A stretch of DNA of 64,000 nucleotides from Lamellibrachia columna (taxonomy: Eukaryota > Annelida > Polychaeta > Sabellida > Siboglinidae): positions 55,175,510-55,239,509 of the forward strand of contig OY759266.1 of NCBI GenBank assembly GCA_963662155.1. Reading direction: 5' to 3'. The notes under the pieces are model-generated. The model searched no databases. It worked only from the letters and a program-made list of their open reading frames with translations, and had not been told where the DNA came from. The position numbers and the translations under genes were made by a program. Positions 38,501-48,562 of this stretch are shown here, piece by piece. Each line of letters opens with the position of its first letter. The stretch's first letter is position 1.

Positions 38501-40594
38501 ATGTTCAATTGTAATAGCAAAGTAATAGCTCAATTACTATTACTTTGCTTTCTTTTACTATTACATTGCGTTCTGTTCCATCTATTACGATTACTTGAAT
38601 AACTGTAATTGTTACTATTACATATTACTATTACCCCAGGCTTGATTTATACAGTATGTCAAATCTAAATACAATAAAAAATAACATGTTTGTGCATTAT
38701 TCTGTTGTCCAAGTTTCATGCAACAAAGTAACCTTCAATTCACTAAATCTGGTACGGACCACCAGAAATTTGACAGGACCACCAGATTTCCAGAGCTGGT
38801 GGTCCTGTAGTCCACTGCCCAGAAAAGTTAATTTCTACCCCTGCACAGATCGACCCACCAAGAGAATGTGCTTGATCCCGAACTCTGCCTTCCAGTCTCG
38901 CTTCAGTGTGTTTACACAGATCTCGCCATTCTGTGCTACATTCGGGTGGAAGATCTTTGTAAGGAAGAATCCCTTTGGTGGTTCTGAGGGGAAGTTCTTG
39001 CTGAGGATGAGCTTCACGCGAAAAAACCCACCAGCATAGGGCGTGCCAGCTGGGGACACAAGACACAGTATGAACATCAGAAACATACGCTACAAATATG
39101 AAACATGCAAAGGAAAGTTATTACTGTGTACTTGCCTTGAATATATTTTTATTTTCATAAACCCCCCACCCGTTTCTGCCTCATTTTTGCAATATTTCAT
39201 GGTGCACAAGGTTCCCCAACAATAATTATGCAAAATAATAACCACAGCTTGTGCACAATGGATTAACACTATATATCCTCAATAAATAACGGAATGAGTT
39301 CACCATTATTTACACAAGTTTCCCTTCCATTAATTTGGAATATTTGAGAATGCAAGTAGACATGGTCTGCTGATGGTGGACTTAACTAAATCGACGGCAC
39401 AAATCACACAACTAACGCCCACATAATCCATAATCTCTTAACGTTTGGACAACAAAATTATATGACTTCAAGCAGACATGGTCTGCTGATGGGAAGTTCT
39501 TGCTGAGGATGAGCAAGAACTAAATCGACGGCTCAAATCACACAACTAACGCCCACATAATCCATAATCTCATAACGTTTGGACAACAAAATTATATGAC
39601 TTCCAGTAGATTTGTAAATGTTCTATATGTCAGATTTATTAACTCAACTACCGGTAGGTGTGTTTAGCTTTACAATGATGTGCATATCACAGTAATTAAG
39701 TGGACAGCAAGTAATTTTTAAATGACTCAAATCAGAAAAGCATATTACATGTGGTGTCTGTAGTAGTACTTTACTGTTAAAAATATTTACTTCATAGATA
39801 CTAGTAATTAGCTGATCAGTATATTTACCTGGGCCCTCTATGCTGGCCTGAACGTCGGTAATGTCTTCATCATTAATGAACACCTTAACACCTTCTGGTG
39901 GGTTCTTCTGCAATTCCGACATCTCCTTTGCAAGATGTCGGATAATTTGTGGCGAGAAATTTTCAACATTGCTCTGTAAAAAATGTATTTATGACATATT
40001 ATTATTATGTGCGAGAAAGTATGTTTTACTAAGCATTACATATTACAATCAAGCATCCACACATCCCTGTACCCCACAGTTTTGAAATGGAGATGGAGTA
40101 ATTTGTTTTCAAAACAATTTTTTTATTTTATGTAGACTAACTGTGTCAAAGATCAATCCGCATAATCATGTGTAATTACCAAAAATCAAAGGTTGCTGTT
40201 TGACCAACCCATTCTGAAAAAAACATCTATAGACATTTAATTTTTACAAGTAGAAACTTGTCGAACAGTCTCACTTTCAAGCTCAGTCACACATTTAATT
40301 TACGTTTTCATTGCTAGCTGCTTGGACCAGAAATACTAGTGTCATTGCTTAGATGTAGAAAACATCTTGGTAAAAGCAAGATAATAATAATAATAACAGA
40401 ATATCGACTTCTTGGGATTTACGCAAAGTTCGAAAATGGTCCCGGCTGACTTATTAACTGTGTGTAGCCTGTAGGCGAAAACTGAAACTACTCAAACTGT
40501 TAAGTGCGCGTTTTAATATGACATTTTAGCAGTAGCAATAACCTGATTGCTTTCATATCCAAACACAGAGTATATCAATACTTACGGAGGACAT
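29538..40594 (-). CDS. UBE2S: Ubiquitin-conjugating enzyme E2 S
   Basis: Five exons, right to left: 40594-40586 (only MSS), 39973-39829, 39049-38859, 37457-37321 and 29664-29538. Phases agree and all junctions are GT/AG, giving 202 residues (human 222). UBE2S extends Lys11-linked ubiquitin chains on APC/C substrates. The UBC fold begins [18 protein letters not shown]. Exon 3 carries the HPN motif (residues 86-88) and the catalytic Cys96 in GEICVN, matching human Cys95. Exon 4 reads [20 protein letters not shown]. The tail is Lys-rich ([17 protein letters not shown]) and ends LKRL; human ends LRRL, the motif that docks on the APC/C. The linker between the UBC fold and the tail is shorter than in human, which explains the smaller size. 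Both hallmarks (catalytic Cys and Leu-Arg-type tail) are intact, so I expect a working enzyme. The start is 307 bp from the ARL6IP1 start on the opposite strand. The 7.7 kb last intron holds most of the local transposon debris. Confidence 0.95.
29896..30960 (+). mobile_element. Ty3/gypsy-type retroelement fragments, pol followed by gag-like, degenerate
   Basis: 29928-30270 gives, over two frames, the start of a Ty3/gypsy reverse transcriptase: [20 protein letters not shown], then [20 protein letters not shown] and [26 protein letters not shown] follows at 30316-30360. From about 30400 a different piece resembles gag ([21 protein letters not shown], then [12 protein letters not shown] and [18 protein letters not shown]). 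The catalytic YxDD part, RNase H and integrase are absent. Order is pol then gag, the reverse of an intact element. Left and right flanks share CCCTTATGAAAATATAC. Confidence 0.75.
31030..31240. repeat. CCATGGTA palindrome cluster
   Basis: Many copies of the palindrome-forming words ACCATGGTA and TACCATGG, plus a larger inverted pair (TATATTTTCATAAGGG near 31103 and 31219; CCCTTATGAAAATATA at 31148). GTTTTGAAACAGGTAAA occurs twice. It could fold into long hairpins and looks like the end of a foldback element. Confidence 0.8.
31241..33255. other. UBE2S last-intron sequence without recognised features
   Basis: AT-rich, with a (ATT)n run at 32339-32360 and three copies of AACAACCTGGCT(C/T)(A/G)TAAC at 31568-31625. 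No homology recognised. Confidence 0.5.
33255..33350 (+). mobile_element. LINE/SINE 3'-tail-like fragment
   Basis: TGTAAAGCGCCTGAGAGCGA, then TCGGGCGCTATATAAGTAC and an (ATT)n tail. This resembles the conserved 3' end of L2/CR1-mobilised elements (compare GGTGCTATAGAAATTAATAAA at 25115). Confidence 0.5.
33430..34640 (+). pseudogene. hAT-superfamily transposase remnant (ZNF862/KIAA1586-like), interrupted
   Basis: Left piece: [20 protein letters not shown] then [13 protein letters not shown] (to 33547). Right piece from 34252: [37 protein letters not shown], and after stops [20 protein letters not shown] then [10 protein letters not shown] (to ~34640). The two pieces are one frame once the 699-bp insertion 33550-34248 and one target copy are removed. 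The middle catalytic region is deleted near 34440. The family link is from the [16 protein letters not shown] and LLRI..PP.AEF.P..AI.HW signatures. Confidence 0.7.
33550..34248. mobile_element. hAT-type MITE, nested in the transposase remnant
   Basis: Starts CAGGGATGAAAAAAAATC; the right end read inward is CAAGGTTGTTTGATTTAAATC. Flanked by TTGGCAGT (33542-33549) and CTGGCATT (34249-34256), an 8-bp duplication with two mismatches. Internal sequence is AT-rich with no coding potential. Confidence 0.75.
34729..36482 (-). mobile_element. TA-flanked inverted-repeat DNA element, copy B (with extra insertion)
   Basis: Ends read inward CTCTTGGGTGCCAAATAA and CTCTTGAGTGCTAAATAA, each preceded by TA (34727-34728 and 36483-36484). 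The body matches copy A at 20275-21182 in reverse. Four 20-bp subterminal repeats (CAAATAACAGTATAGAGTGG) occupy 34758-34840. Relative to copy A, about 0.9 kb is inserted between about 34960 and 35890. No transposase recognised. Confidence 0.75.
34966..35890. repeat. Pair of ~130-bp direct repeats 792 bp apart
   Basis: 34966-35093 and 35758-35890 are about 93% alike. Both start TGAGAAACTT and end TGCAATAAAAACG, so each contains an AATAAA near its end. They frame 660 bp with no recognised protein. Could be a terminal-repeat miniature retroelement or a simple duplication; TG..CA ends and a flanking duplication are not evident. Confidence 0.7.
37994..38843. mobile_element. Non-autonomous hAT-like element next to UBE2S exon 3 donor
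   Basis: The left end reads CAGAGTTTGAAATTAACGG; the right end read inward is CAGGGGTAGAAATTAAC. CACAG is found directly outside both ends (37989-37993 and 38844-38848), a possible 5-bp target duplication. The right end stops 16 bp from the exon at 38859. Confidence 0.6.
39360..39610. repeat. Tandem duplication carrying a 24-nt copy of UBE2S exon 3
   Basis: Two units start ACATGGTCTGCTGATG at 39360 and 39476. In the second, the bases after GCTGAT are replaced by 24 nt (39491-39514) identical to 38989-39012 in UBE2S exon 3 (begins GGGAAGTTCTTG). The rest of the two units is nearly identical. Confidence 0.85.
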
Positions 40595-40901
40595 GGTGTG
40601 TTTTGGTCGAATTTATGTATTGTAATTTTAGCTGCCTGAATAAATCATGAAATTAAGAAACTGCACATACTCCCAGTTCAACCAAAATACAAATCAATTC
40701 CAAATTGGCCAATCAGGGCACAGATATATTAAATGTTAAGTTATTTCCAGAAACAACCAGCAATTGTATAATTATGCGAGACTTTTAATGTAACCATTTT
40801 CTGAGTGATTATTAACAAAATCTACAAACGTAATGCCGTTAATATTTAATTCCAGATTTTCGTGTAAACACGAGAAGTGATTTCGTGAGTACATTTTCAA
40901 A
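40595..40901. promoter_or_regulatory. Shared divergent promoter region, UBE2S / ARL6IP1
   Basis: 307 bp separates the start codons of UBE2S (minus) and ARL6IP1 (plus). This is the only upstream space either gene has before entering the other, so the core promoters must overlap or abut. The sequence is AT-rich with no strong CpG island and no clear TATA box. The ARL6IP1 ATG has a strong context (A at -3, G at +4), and a repeated GAGAAGTGA / GTGAGT stretch precedes it. Confidence 0.5.
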
Positions 40902-43900
40902 ATGGCGGAAACGGAAGAGTTGAGTAGAGCTGAAGAGGAACAGGTAACATTTATGACATTGTTATTTCTAGTAATGTGATTATGCAGAAATTACTAAAAG
41001 TAGTGTTAAAACTGCTTAATACCGCAACCATATAGCATACGGTGCTTAATGGATTGTGTAATAATCCGGAGCAATGACCCAATGCAGCTCTTAGGCTTAG
41101 CCCCAGAACTTGTAGAAGTCTGAGAAGGGGCTGTTTGGAATAAACATACTGAAGACTGAAGCTCGCGGGCTCAGCTCCCCACCCGAGGGCCGAGGTTCAT
41201 TTAAGCCAATTCAGGGACAGTAAGTTATCACAGTTCCGGTCGGCGGAGTTAAACCTGGGCAGCAATTTTCTTGGGTGCTTCAGCGAATTAATTGGTCGCT
41301 TCGCCTTCGGGTATCGGATGTTTCGGCCCTGAACGGGTTCGGCCCGTGTTGTAACTGGGAAATGTTCTGTGCTAAATTATTAGCATTTTGGAATCTTAAA
41401 AAAGATGTGTTAAGATTTAAATCGTTTTTTAAACAAACATATATAGTATAATAATTTTTTATTAATATACAGATGAAGATGCAGAAACAAGTTTAGCACT
41501 TGACGTAGGCAGTCATTTGGTTTAATGATCAAATTAAACCTGTAATCAATAAAGGCATTTTGATGCATAGATAATATCATACCAAAGTATAAACATGTAT
41601 ACAAAAACAAGCTTATTTTTAAATTGTGACGATTTTAGCCGTTCGGTTAAAAGTCAATTAATATTATTCTCTAAGATATTTTAATAGATAATATTATGTA
41701 AAAAATAAAACAAAAACATTATTTATATGTAACATAATACCACTATGATATAAATATTCAATGCCATAGAATTGTCAGATGCATAATCAAGTTATAAACA
41801 TTTCCCAACTTTGAAAATAGTGGCCGGTTAGTCAATAAACGTAAATTTATGTCATATCCGTTATCTTATGGATATTGCTCTATATAATAATTATATGTTA
41901 TTATTATATTAGTATGTGCATATGTTTTTGTGTGCAATCATAATTTCATTTTTTATTGAATTAGGCTGTGGGCCAAAACGACTATACTTAGAATTCTGCT
42001 ACTAGCATGGAACGAATCGACCGTCGCTGAATTCAATAGCGACACAGTTTTCAGTGATGTGGGCCGAACCATCCTTCTGCATGGGCCAAAACGATTAGGC
42101 GAAACCATCCGTCGGCATGGGCCGATCCATCCGGGACACTAATTAATTGTCTATGTCAGTATATGTGTGGCGTAGTTTGCTTTTAAACACACTTGTATGG
42201 AAGTGAAACATGGAAATTGAACAAAGGCGACAACAGAAAGTTAGATAATTTTTTTAAGTGCTTAAAACGAATCCTATAATTAGATGGCCATACATTGTAT
42301 CAAATCAAGGTATTCTTACAAAAACAAAACAAAATTGAAGACAATCAGCACCAATATCAAGTTAAGAAGATGAAAATAGGTAGGACATATCCTACGAATG
42401 TATAAGAACAGCAAATGTGAGACAGCGTTGACCTGGATGCCCGAAGGTAGAAGAAAGGTTGGTCGACCAAAGGCAACGTGGCAATCAAATGTTGACAATG
42501 AAAGACGGAATGAGGCCATACGCGTATCAGCTGACATAGCAAGCTTGAGGAGATGCACTTTGGCCTTATGGCCCACTAGTGGCAGTGTAATGGTCAAGGA
42601 TCATATCAACAGAAAAACAGGCTAGGGGGCCCATGGTGATAGGACCAGGGGGATGAAAGTATGCAAGCACATGCACAATGTCTACAGGAGCTCTGCCAAA
42701 ACAAGTTTTGAAATTAAAAATATTTAGAGCTAACTAAGGTCATCATCCCAGTAGCTCCCCTGAGGTGGGAGAAGTGAGTCTCTGTAGTCCCCCGGTTAAG
42801 TATGCTATTGATTTAAGTAGACCATCCTTTAACACCTCTATAGTGTAGTCATTATTTATTTTGACAATAAAATGTTTTTGTAGTAGCTGTAGATGATTTG
42901 TGTACAACATATCTAACAAAACAAGGCTCAAGTCTTTAGCTAAGACTACAACATTCATCAAATAATTGTTGTTTATATTTCTTTTGAAAGGTAGCCGATG
43001 TGTCCGATGTGTGTTAATCAGTTGAAGCCCCATTTAACTCTCACACATTGAGTGAAAAGCTAATTGCTCAGATGTAAGTGAATGCTATTGCTAGTTAATC
43101 AGAATTCAATTTAATGTTCACACGTTTAGTAGAAAGCCAGTTCTTTCTGTTTGATTAAAAAAGTCTGACATTCCTTGTACACACTATATAATAATTTTCT
43201 TATTTAAAATAAAGGTGTGACAGAACAATTACTGGAAAACTAGGCTAGCGCTGCCAATCGCCAATTACACCACAGGTGAAACGGTTTCCCATTTGGCGAA
43301 AGGAAAAAACTCTTCGCCAATTTGGCACATTAACGCGCATTGTCGTGTAAGCGGTGGTGAACCTGTGAATTATAGCTGCCCACCACTTGTGGAATTGTTT
43401 TCGCGCCCCCTAATCTGTAATTGCCCGGTGATAAGCCAATGATTTAATTGCTCTCCGCCAAAGTTTGCATCCTGCTGGGAAGCTACAAAATGATAATACT
43501 ATAACCTATAAAATGTGGGAGCTCACTTCCTCGCAGTTTTTCAATTTGTTATCTGTTAAAATGATTTGTAAATGTACTTCGGCGGGCGATGATCGCGGAA
43601 AGAAAACGATGCAGCCACGTTTGATCAAGGCGGACTGGTTCGTACGTTTTGCGTGGCTTATTCACGATAGCAAAAAACACTTCTTTCACTGTAAAGTTTG
43701 CGTGCAAAGCAAATAACGAGTTTGTCACCGGGAAGGACTGCGCCAAGCCCAAGAAGATTTGGCAGAACACGAGATATCTGCCGACCACCGGAGATCGACG
43801 TTACCGCCAGAGACAGATATACTTTGTCACTGCGATCAATCGTGAAGTCGGCGATTACTGTCCATATGCGAACTGTGTAGATGCAAGCGAAGCACTGTCT

Positions 43901-46900
43901 CCTGAGAGTTAAGAACTCTTTCATATGAGGAAGCCTTCAAGATCTGTACGATGAAGGAACAGTGTCCAGGATTCACTGGTTTAGTGAAACGGGTGGACAC
44001 TGTCGCAGAGACCAGAGTAGTGCCAGTGGTGGTGGACATTTGGGGCGACATCATGACGTTCTCAGTGTTGCAGATTTGCAGGGTGTGATCAATTTTCTTG
44101 TATTATATTTATAATGAAACGTTGTTATATTAATTTATATTGGTGTTATGTTTTCTTGTGACTATATGTTTAATATACGTATATTATGTTTATATAATAT
44201 AATAAATTATCGTATATTAGGCCTAGTAAAAAGAAACTAGTTTCTCGTGTGGATTTTGCTATAAAATGGCTAAAGAAAATACCATTTGGCAAAAGAAAAT
44301 TTTAACCTTTAGCCAAATTGGCTAAATAGATTTTAGGCCCAGCGCTAGCCTAGGAAAAGTCAGGAAGTGTTCCCAAAGTGATAATTAGTCCCAGTTGCCC
44401 CCTGGGACAGGGCCTAGGGGTACTAAACCATAAGTACCATTAGAAACAGACTACCTCCCCACATAAATATACTACTGTCCCTGGTTTGCAAATATAATTC
44501 TAAGTAGTATTACAATATAATAAAATAAAAGGACAGTTGAGTTAGCAAGTAATGTGATTAGGCTGTTAAGTTGGACAGCCTTGGCAACAAACTACTGTCA
44601 CAGCTGCTGGTGAGGTTGCTTAGTCAATGCTAGGTGTGTGTGGGAGCTGTATTTATATTGCAGTCTAAGTCAGTGCTCTATAGACATAATCCTGTTGATC
44701 ACTGGCTGTGTGTACACTGTCCCCTTTGTGATTCACCTTTGACCTTTACATATGTTCTACTAACACATTCTTTGACCAGTCATCATGGTAGTATAAAGAT
44801 TTTCTGGACAGCAGTCTGTTACACTTGGTGTTCTTGTTTTAAGGGAATATGTTGAGACATAAGCACCAACCTCACTAATATGATACCTACAGCTTAGTCA
44901 CAGCCCAGTACTGGAAAATGGAATGACATTTTAATACTTTGGATGAGCATCTGTAGAAATAATAATTTATGTAGGTTTGTTTAAATAGTAATTTACATCA
45001 TTCCAAATGCAGTGGTATAGTGTGAAATGTTTATTTCTGTGCACTAACTACAAACAGAACCTTTTAAGAAGAACCTGTACTGTACAGTGTACCTAGGATA
45101 TGCCCTGGCAGTATGGCATTACATTGACGTAGGCTGTAAGAGGCAGCACACATTAAGATAAGCAACTGCACTTATGCAATCATATGTCCTTCTGACCTTC
45201 CCAGTGTGAGCACTGCTCCCAGAGTCACTGAGGAGTGTGAATATTATTTACAGTCCACTCCCAAGGGCACCCATTCCTACCAGGCACTTGGTCAGCTGTT
45301 ACCATAGACACCCTAATGAGAGATTCACACTATTTCCAGCACCTCTGAACTGTCATGGGGTACTGCTGTTGACATACAAATGTTCACATCAAACTGTTCC
45401 TTGTTGCAGAGATCATAGCCATAACCAACATTCCTGTTTAATTACTTTATCATAATTCTTATCCTGAGAAGGCTGTATTGCTATTCAGTAGATGTAAATA
45501 CTGAAACTGAATGATTTAGTGGTGCTGGCATAGTTAATACTTAATATGACTATATATATTTATGACTAATTATTATTTATGTTTTAGTTCAAGTGAAACA
45601 AAAGTCATGGTTTTGGGGGCTATGCTCCTAAAAGAGATTATAGAAACTAACCATGTGCAACTGAAATCAACAATATGCCAGTGGTTTACTCAGAATGTGT
45701 TCTAAAAGTTGGAGATTCTGTTGATTTCTCTGGTTGACTGAGGGCTGATGTGTTAACAAGTTCGTCCGATAAGTGCATGTGCAGTTCTATGAAATCAGGG
45801 TAACCTAGACTATTGTGACATATTAAGGGATGCAGACATACACAGAGCTAGTACAAAGTCTCAAATATTCTGTTTTGACAGAGAATTGACAGACTATCAC
45901 ACTTGACTTATGGTTGTGTAACCAATGAAATTAAGATGCTGTGTGTTCAACAAGTTTTTCCTGGTAAACCACTGGCATGGTTAATTGTAGTTATAAATGG
46001 TTATGTTTTAATAAAAAAAAATTCCTTTTTAATTGAATAAAATATAATAATTGTTTTAGTTAACTTGATTAAAATCGAACTAATGTTTTAATTAAATTGA
46101 CTAAACATATTTGGCATAGCTTGAGCTAAGCCCATGTTGACAGCACAGCACCAGCTTGAAGTGGATGTTTACCAAGATCCAATACTGATCAATGAATCTG
46201 TCTTAAGCTTCTATCATCACTTGCAATATCTGCTGGGCAGTAATCAGTCATGGCATAAATACATCACACATCCAGATGCTACAGTGTGCCTGGTGTGGGG
46301 AAGACCCCTGTAGACAGGGATCATCTCAACTGTATCTTATTACTTAAACTCTGTTCTTCTCAGGTACCCACTGGTTCCTGTTGATTTCAGGGTCCCTTGT
46401 TAGTGATAGTTACAACTGATCTTTCGCTGGGAGTGAATAACATGTATTCAGCCAGTCGACCTGGGTGGGTATATTTTGCACCATGCTTATGTTTGATGTT
46501 AGGATGTGCCAATGTGTTGTAAAAAGCTGATACCACTCGGTAGTAGTTTACACAGTTTCCCTATAAGGAGGATTAATTTATGTAAACCAGTAAATACAAC
46601 TGATAACAATAAGGATTATGAAATTTAGATTAACTTTTTAAAACTTATCATGTTAGCTATAGCTTATTTACCCCATAAGAAACTTAATTAACTCTAAATA
46701 TTTTGTTTCTTGTGAATTAAATAAGATGTCTAGTGAAGCAATCCAAGACACCAGAACATAAATCCATTCAAGGAACTTATAACCTCTCCCGTGTTAGCCA
46801 GAACAATCTGCAACTGCTGCAATATTGAAATCGGGAGAGACTTCTCATACGCAGTACAGCTGTATCAATGAGTATGAGACCTTGTCCCAGGAGGAGTTAA

Positions 46901-48327
46901 CCTCTAATACACTGTCAATTCCCACCTGTTAGCACCAATGAATGCAGATTTAACCCCCTGCCCTGTTGGTCGACAGTTGCTTGAGAAGTGATTTAATGTA
47001 ACTGCTATCTGTGTCGGTAGTTGGTCCTCCTCTGTGTGCACAGTGCTGGCAGTTTAGTTGTGGTGATGCTATTTAAATTAACTTTATACAGTGGAACATA
47101 ATGCATTTTCCAAACCCCCTAGCAACTAGTATGTGTGTGTACAGAGTATTATTTGGAATTATTAATTAATTGAATTCTAATGAATTTTTCGGTGTTGTGG
47201 AAATGGAATTTGGAAATATACTACAAGATGTAATATAATATGATTTCAGGCAATCATTGTTTTTATTTCCTTTTGAGGATATTACTTGCCAGTATAAAAA
47301 CAGATACAGATACTTGTACTATGGTTAATCTGACACTGATGGCATAGAGACATATGCTTGAAGTACAACTATGAATATTCATATAGACTCTTGTATGAGA
47401 AAACATTTTTGAATTGATGCTATATGACTAATACCTAACACAAGTCGTTCAAATTTGCAACGAATATTTACAAGTCAGATGGAATGTATATCTCTTCAGA
47501 TCGATCATTCGTTCTGAAGGGTAATACCTGAACTGGGTGTAACAAGATCAGTACTATTCACTAGTGAGGTGGGTCCTTTGGTTTACTTGGCCGCGTGGCT
47601 TGTTACCCCCAAAAAAATAATTATTTGTCACTGTTGCATGTTGCTAGGTACTTGGCCGAATTGCGTTGAGCCCAACAACATCTTCAGAAAGGCGGTGATG
47701 TGGAAGGACTAGGACTGCCCGTCTCTTATAGTCTGACTTATTCAACCTTCAGGGCAATCAAGACAGCCTTCATTGGCTAATAATATAATTTTGAGTGTGC
47801 AGCATTATAGAATGTCTACATTTATGTGTATTGAGTTTGAATGTGATACTGGTAGTATACTGTTGATTATCACTTGACTGGCAAGCCTTCTGGAGTTATG
47901 TACCTGTGGTTGTTGTGTTGTAGGAGTCGAGTAGGTTGAATGGACTGAAGCGGGATCTGGAGCACTACCGGGAGATCCTGCTTCCCCTCAACAAGGTGCT
48001 GGAGTGGGAGAAGCCCCAATACCCGGCCATCCTCATTGGCGTCATCACACTTGTGTTTGCGTAAGTCACACCAGTGTCACGAGTCACACCATTGTCACAA
48101 ATTCACACGGCATGTGACGTGTCAATATTGGAAAACTCTGCTAGAGTTGTAGAACAGAACTGATGTATGGACACCAGTCTGTAGAATGTGTGCTGATCAT
48201 TTGAAGGAAAATTACATTTTAAAAATCCATAAATAATATTTTATTATGTTTAAGTTACATTGATGATTACACAATTGTGGTATTTATAGTATTTTATCAT
48301 GTTATTTATTACAATACAGTATATGTA

Positions 48328-48363
<36 letters not shown>

Positions 48364-48457
48364 TGTATGTATGTATGTATGTATGTATGTATGTATGTAT
48401 GTATGTATGTATGTATGTATGTATGTATGTATGTATGTATGTATGTATGTAGGTAGG

Positions 48458-48523
<66 letters not shown>

Positions 48524-48529
48524 TATATT

Positions 48530-48562
<33 letters not shown>

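Noticed and set aside
43465..43924. Overlapping frames suggesting a host zinc-finger gene
   Set aside because: They sit between perfect terminal repeats with a target duplication and are frameshifted; a transposon remnant fits better.
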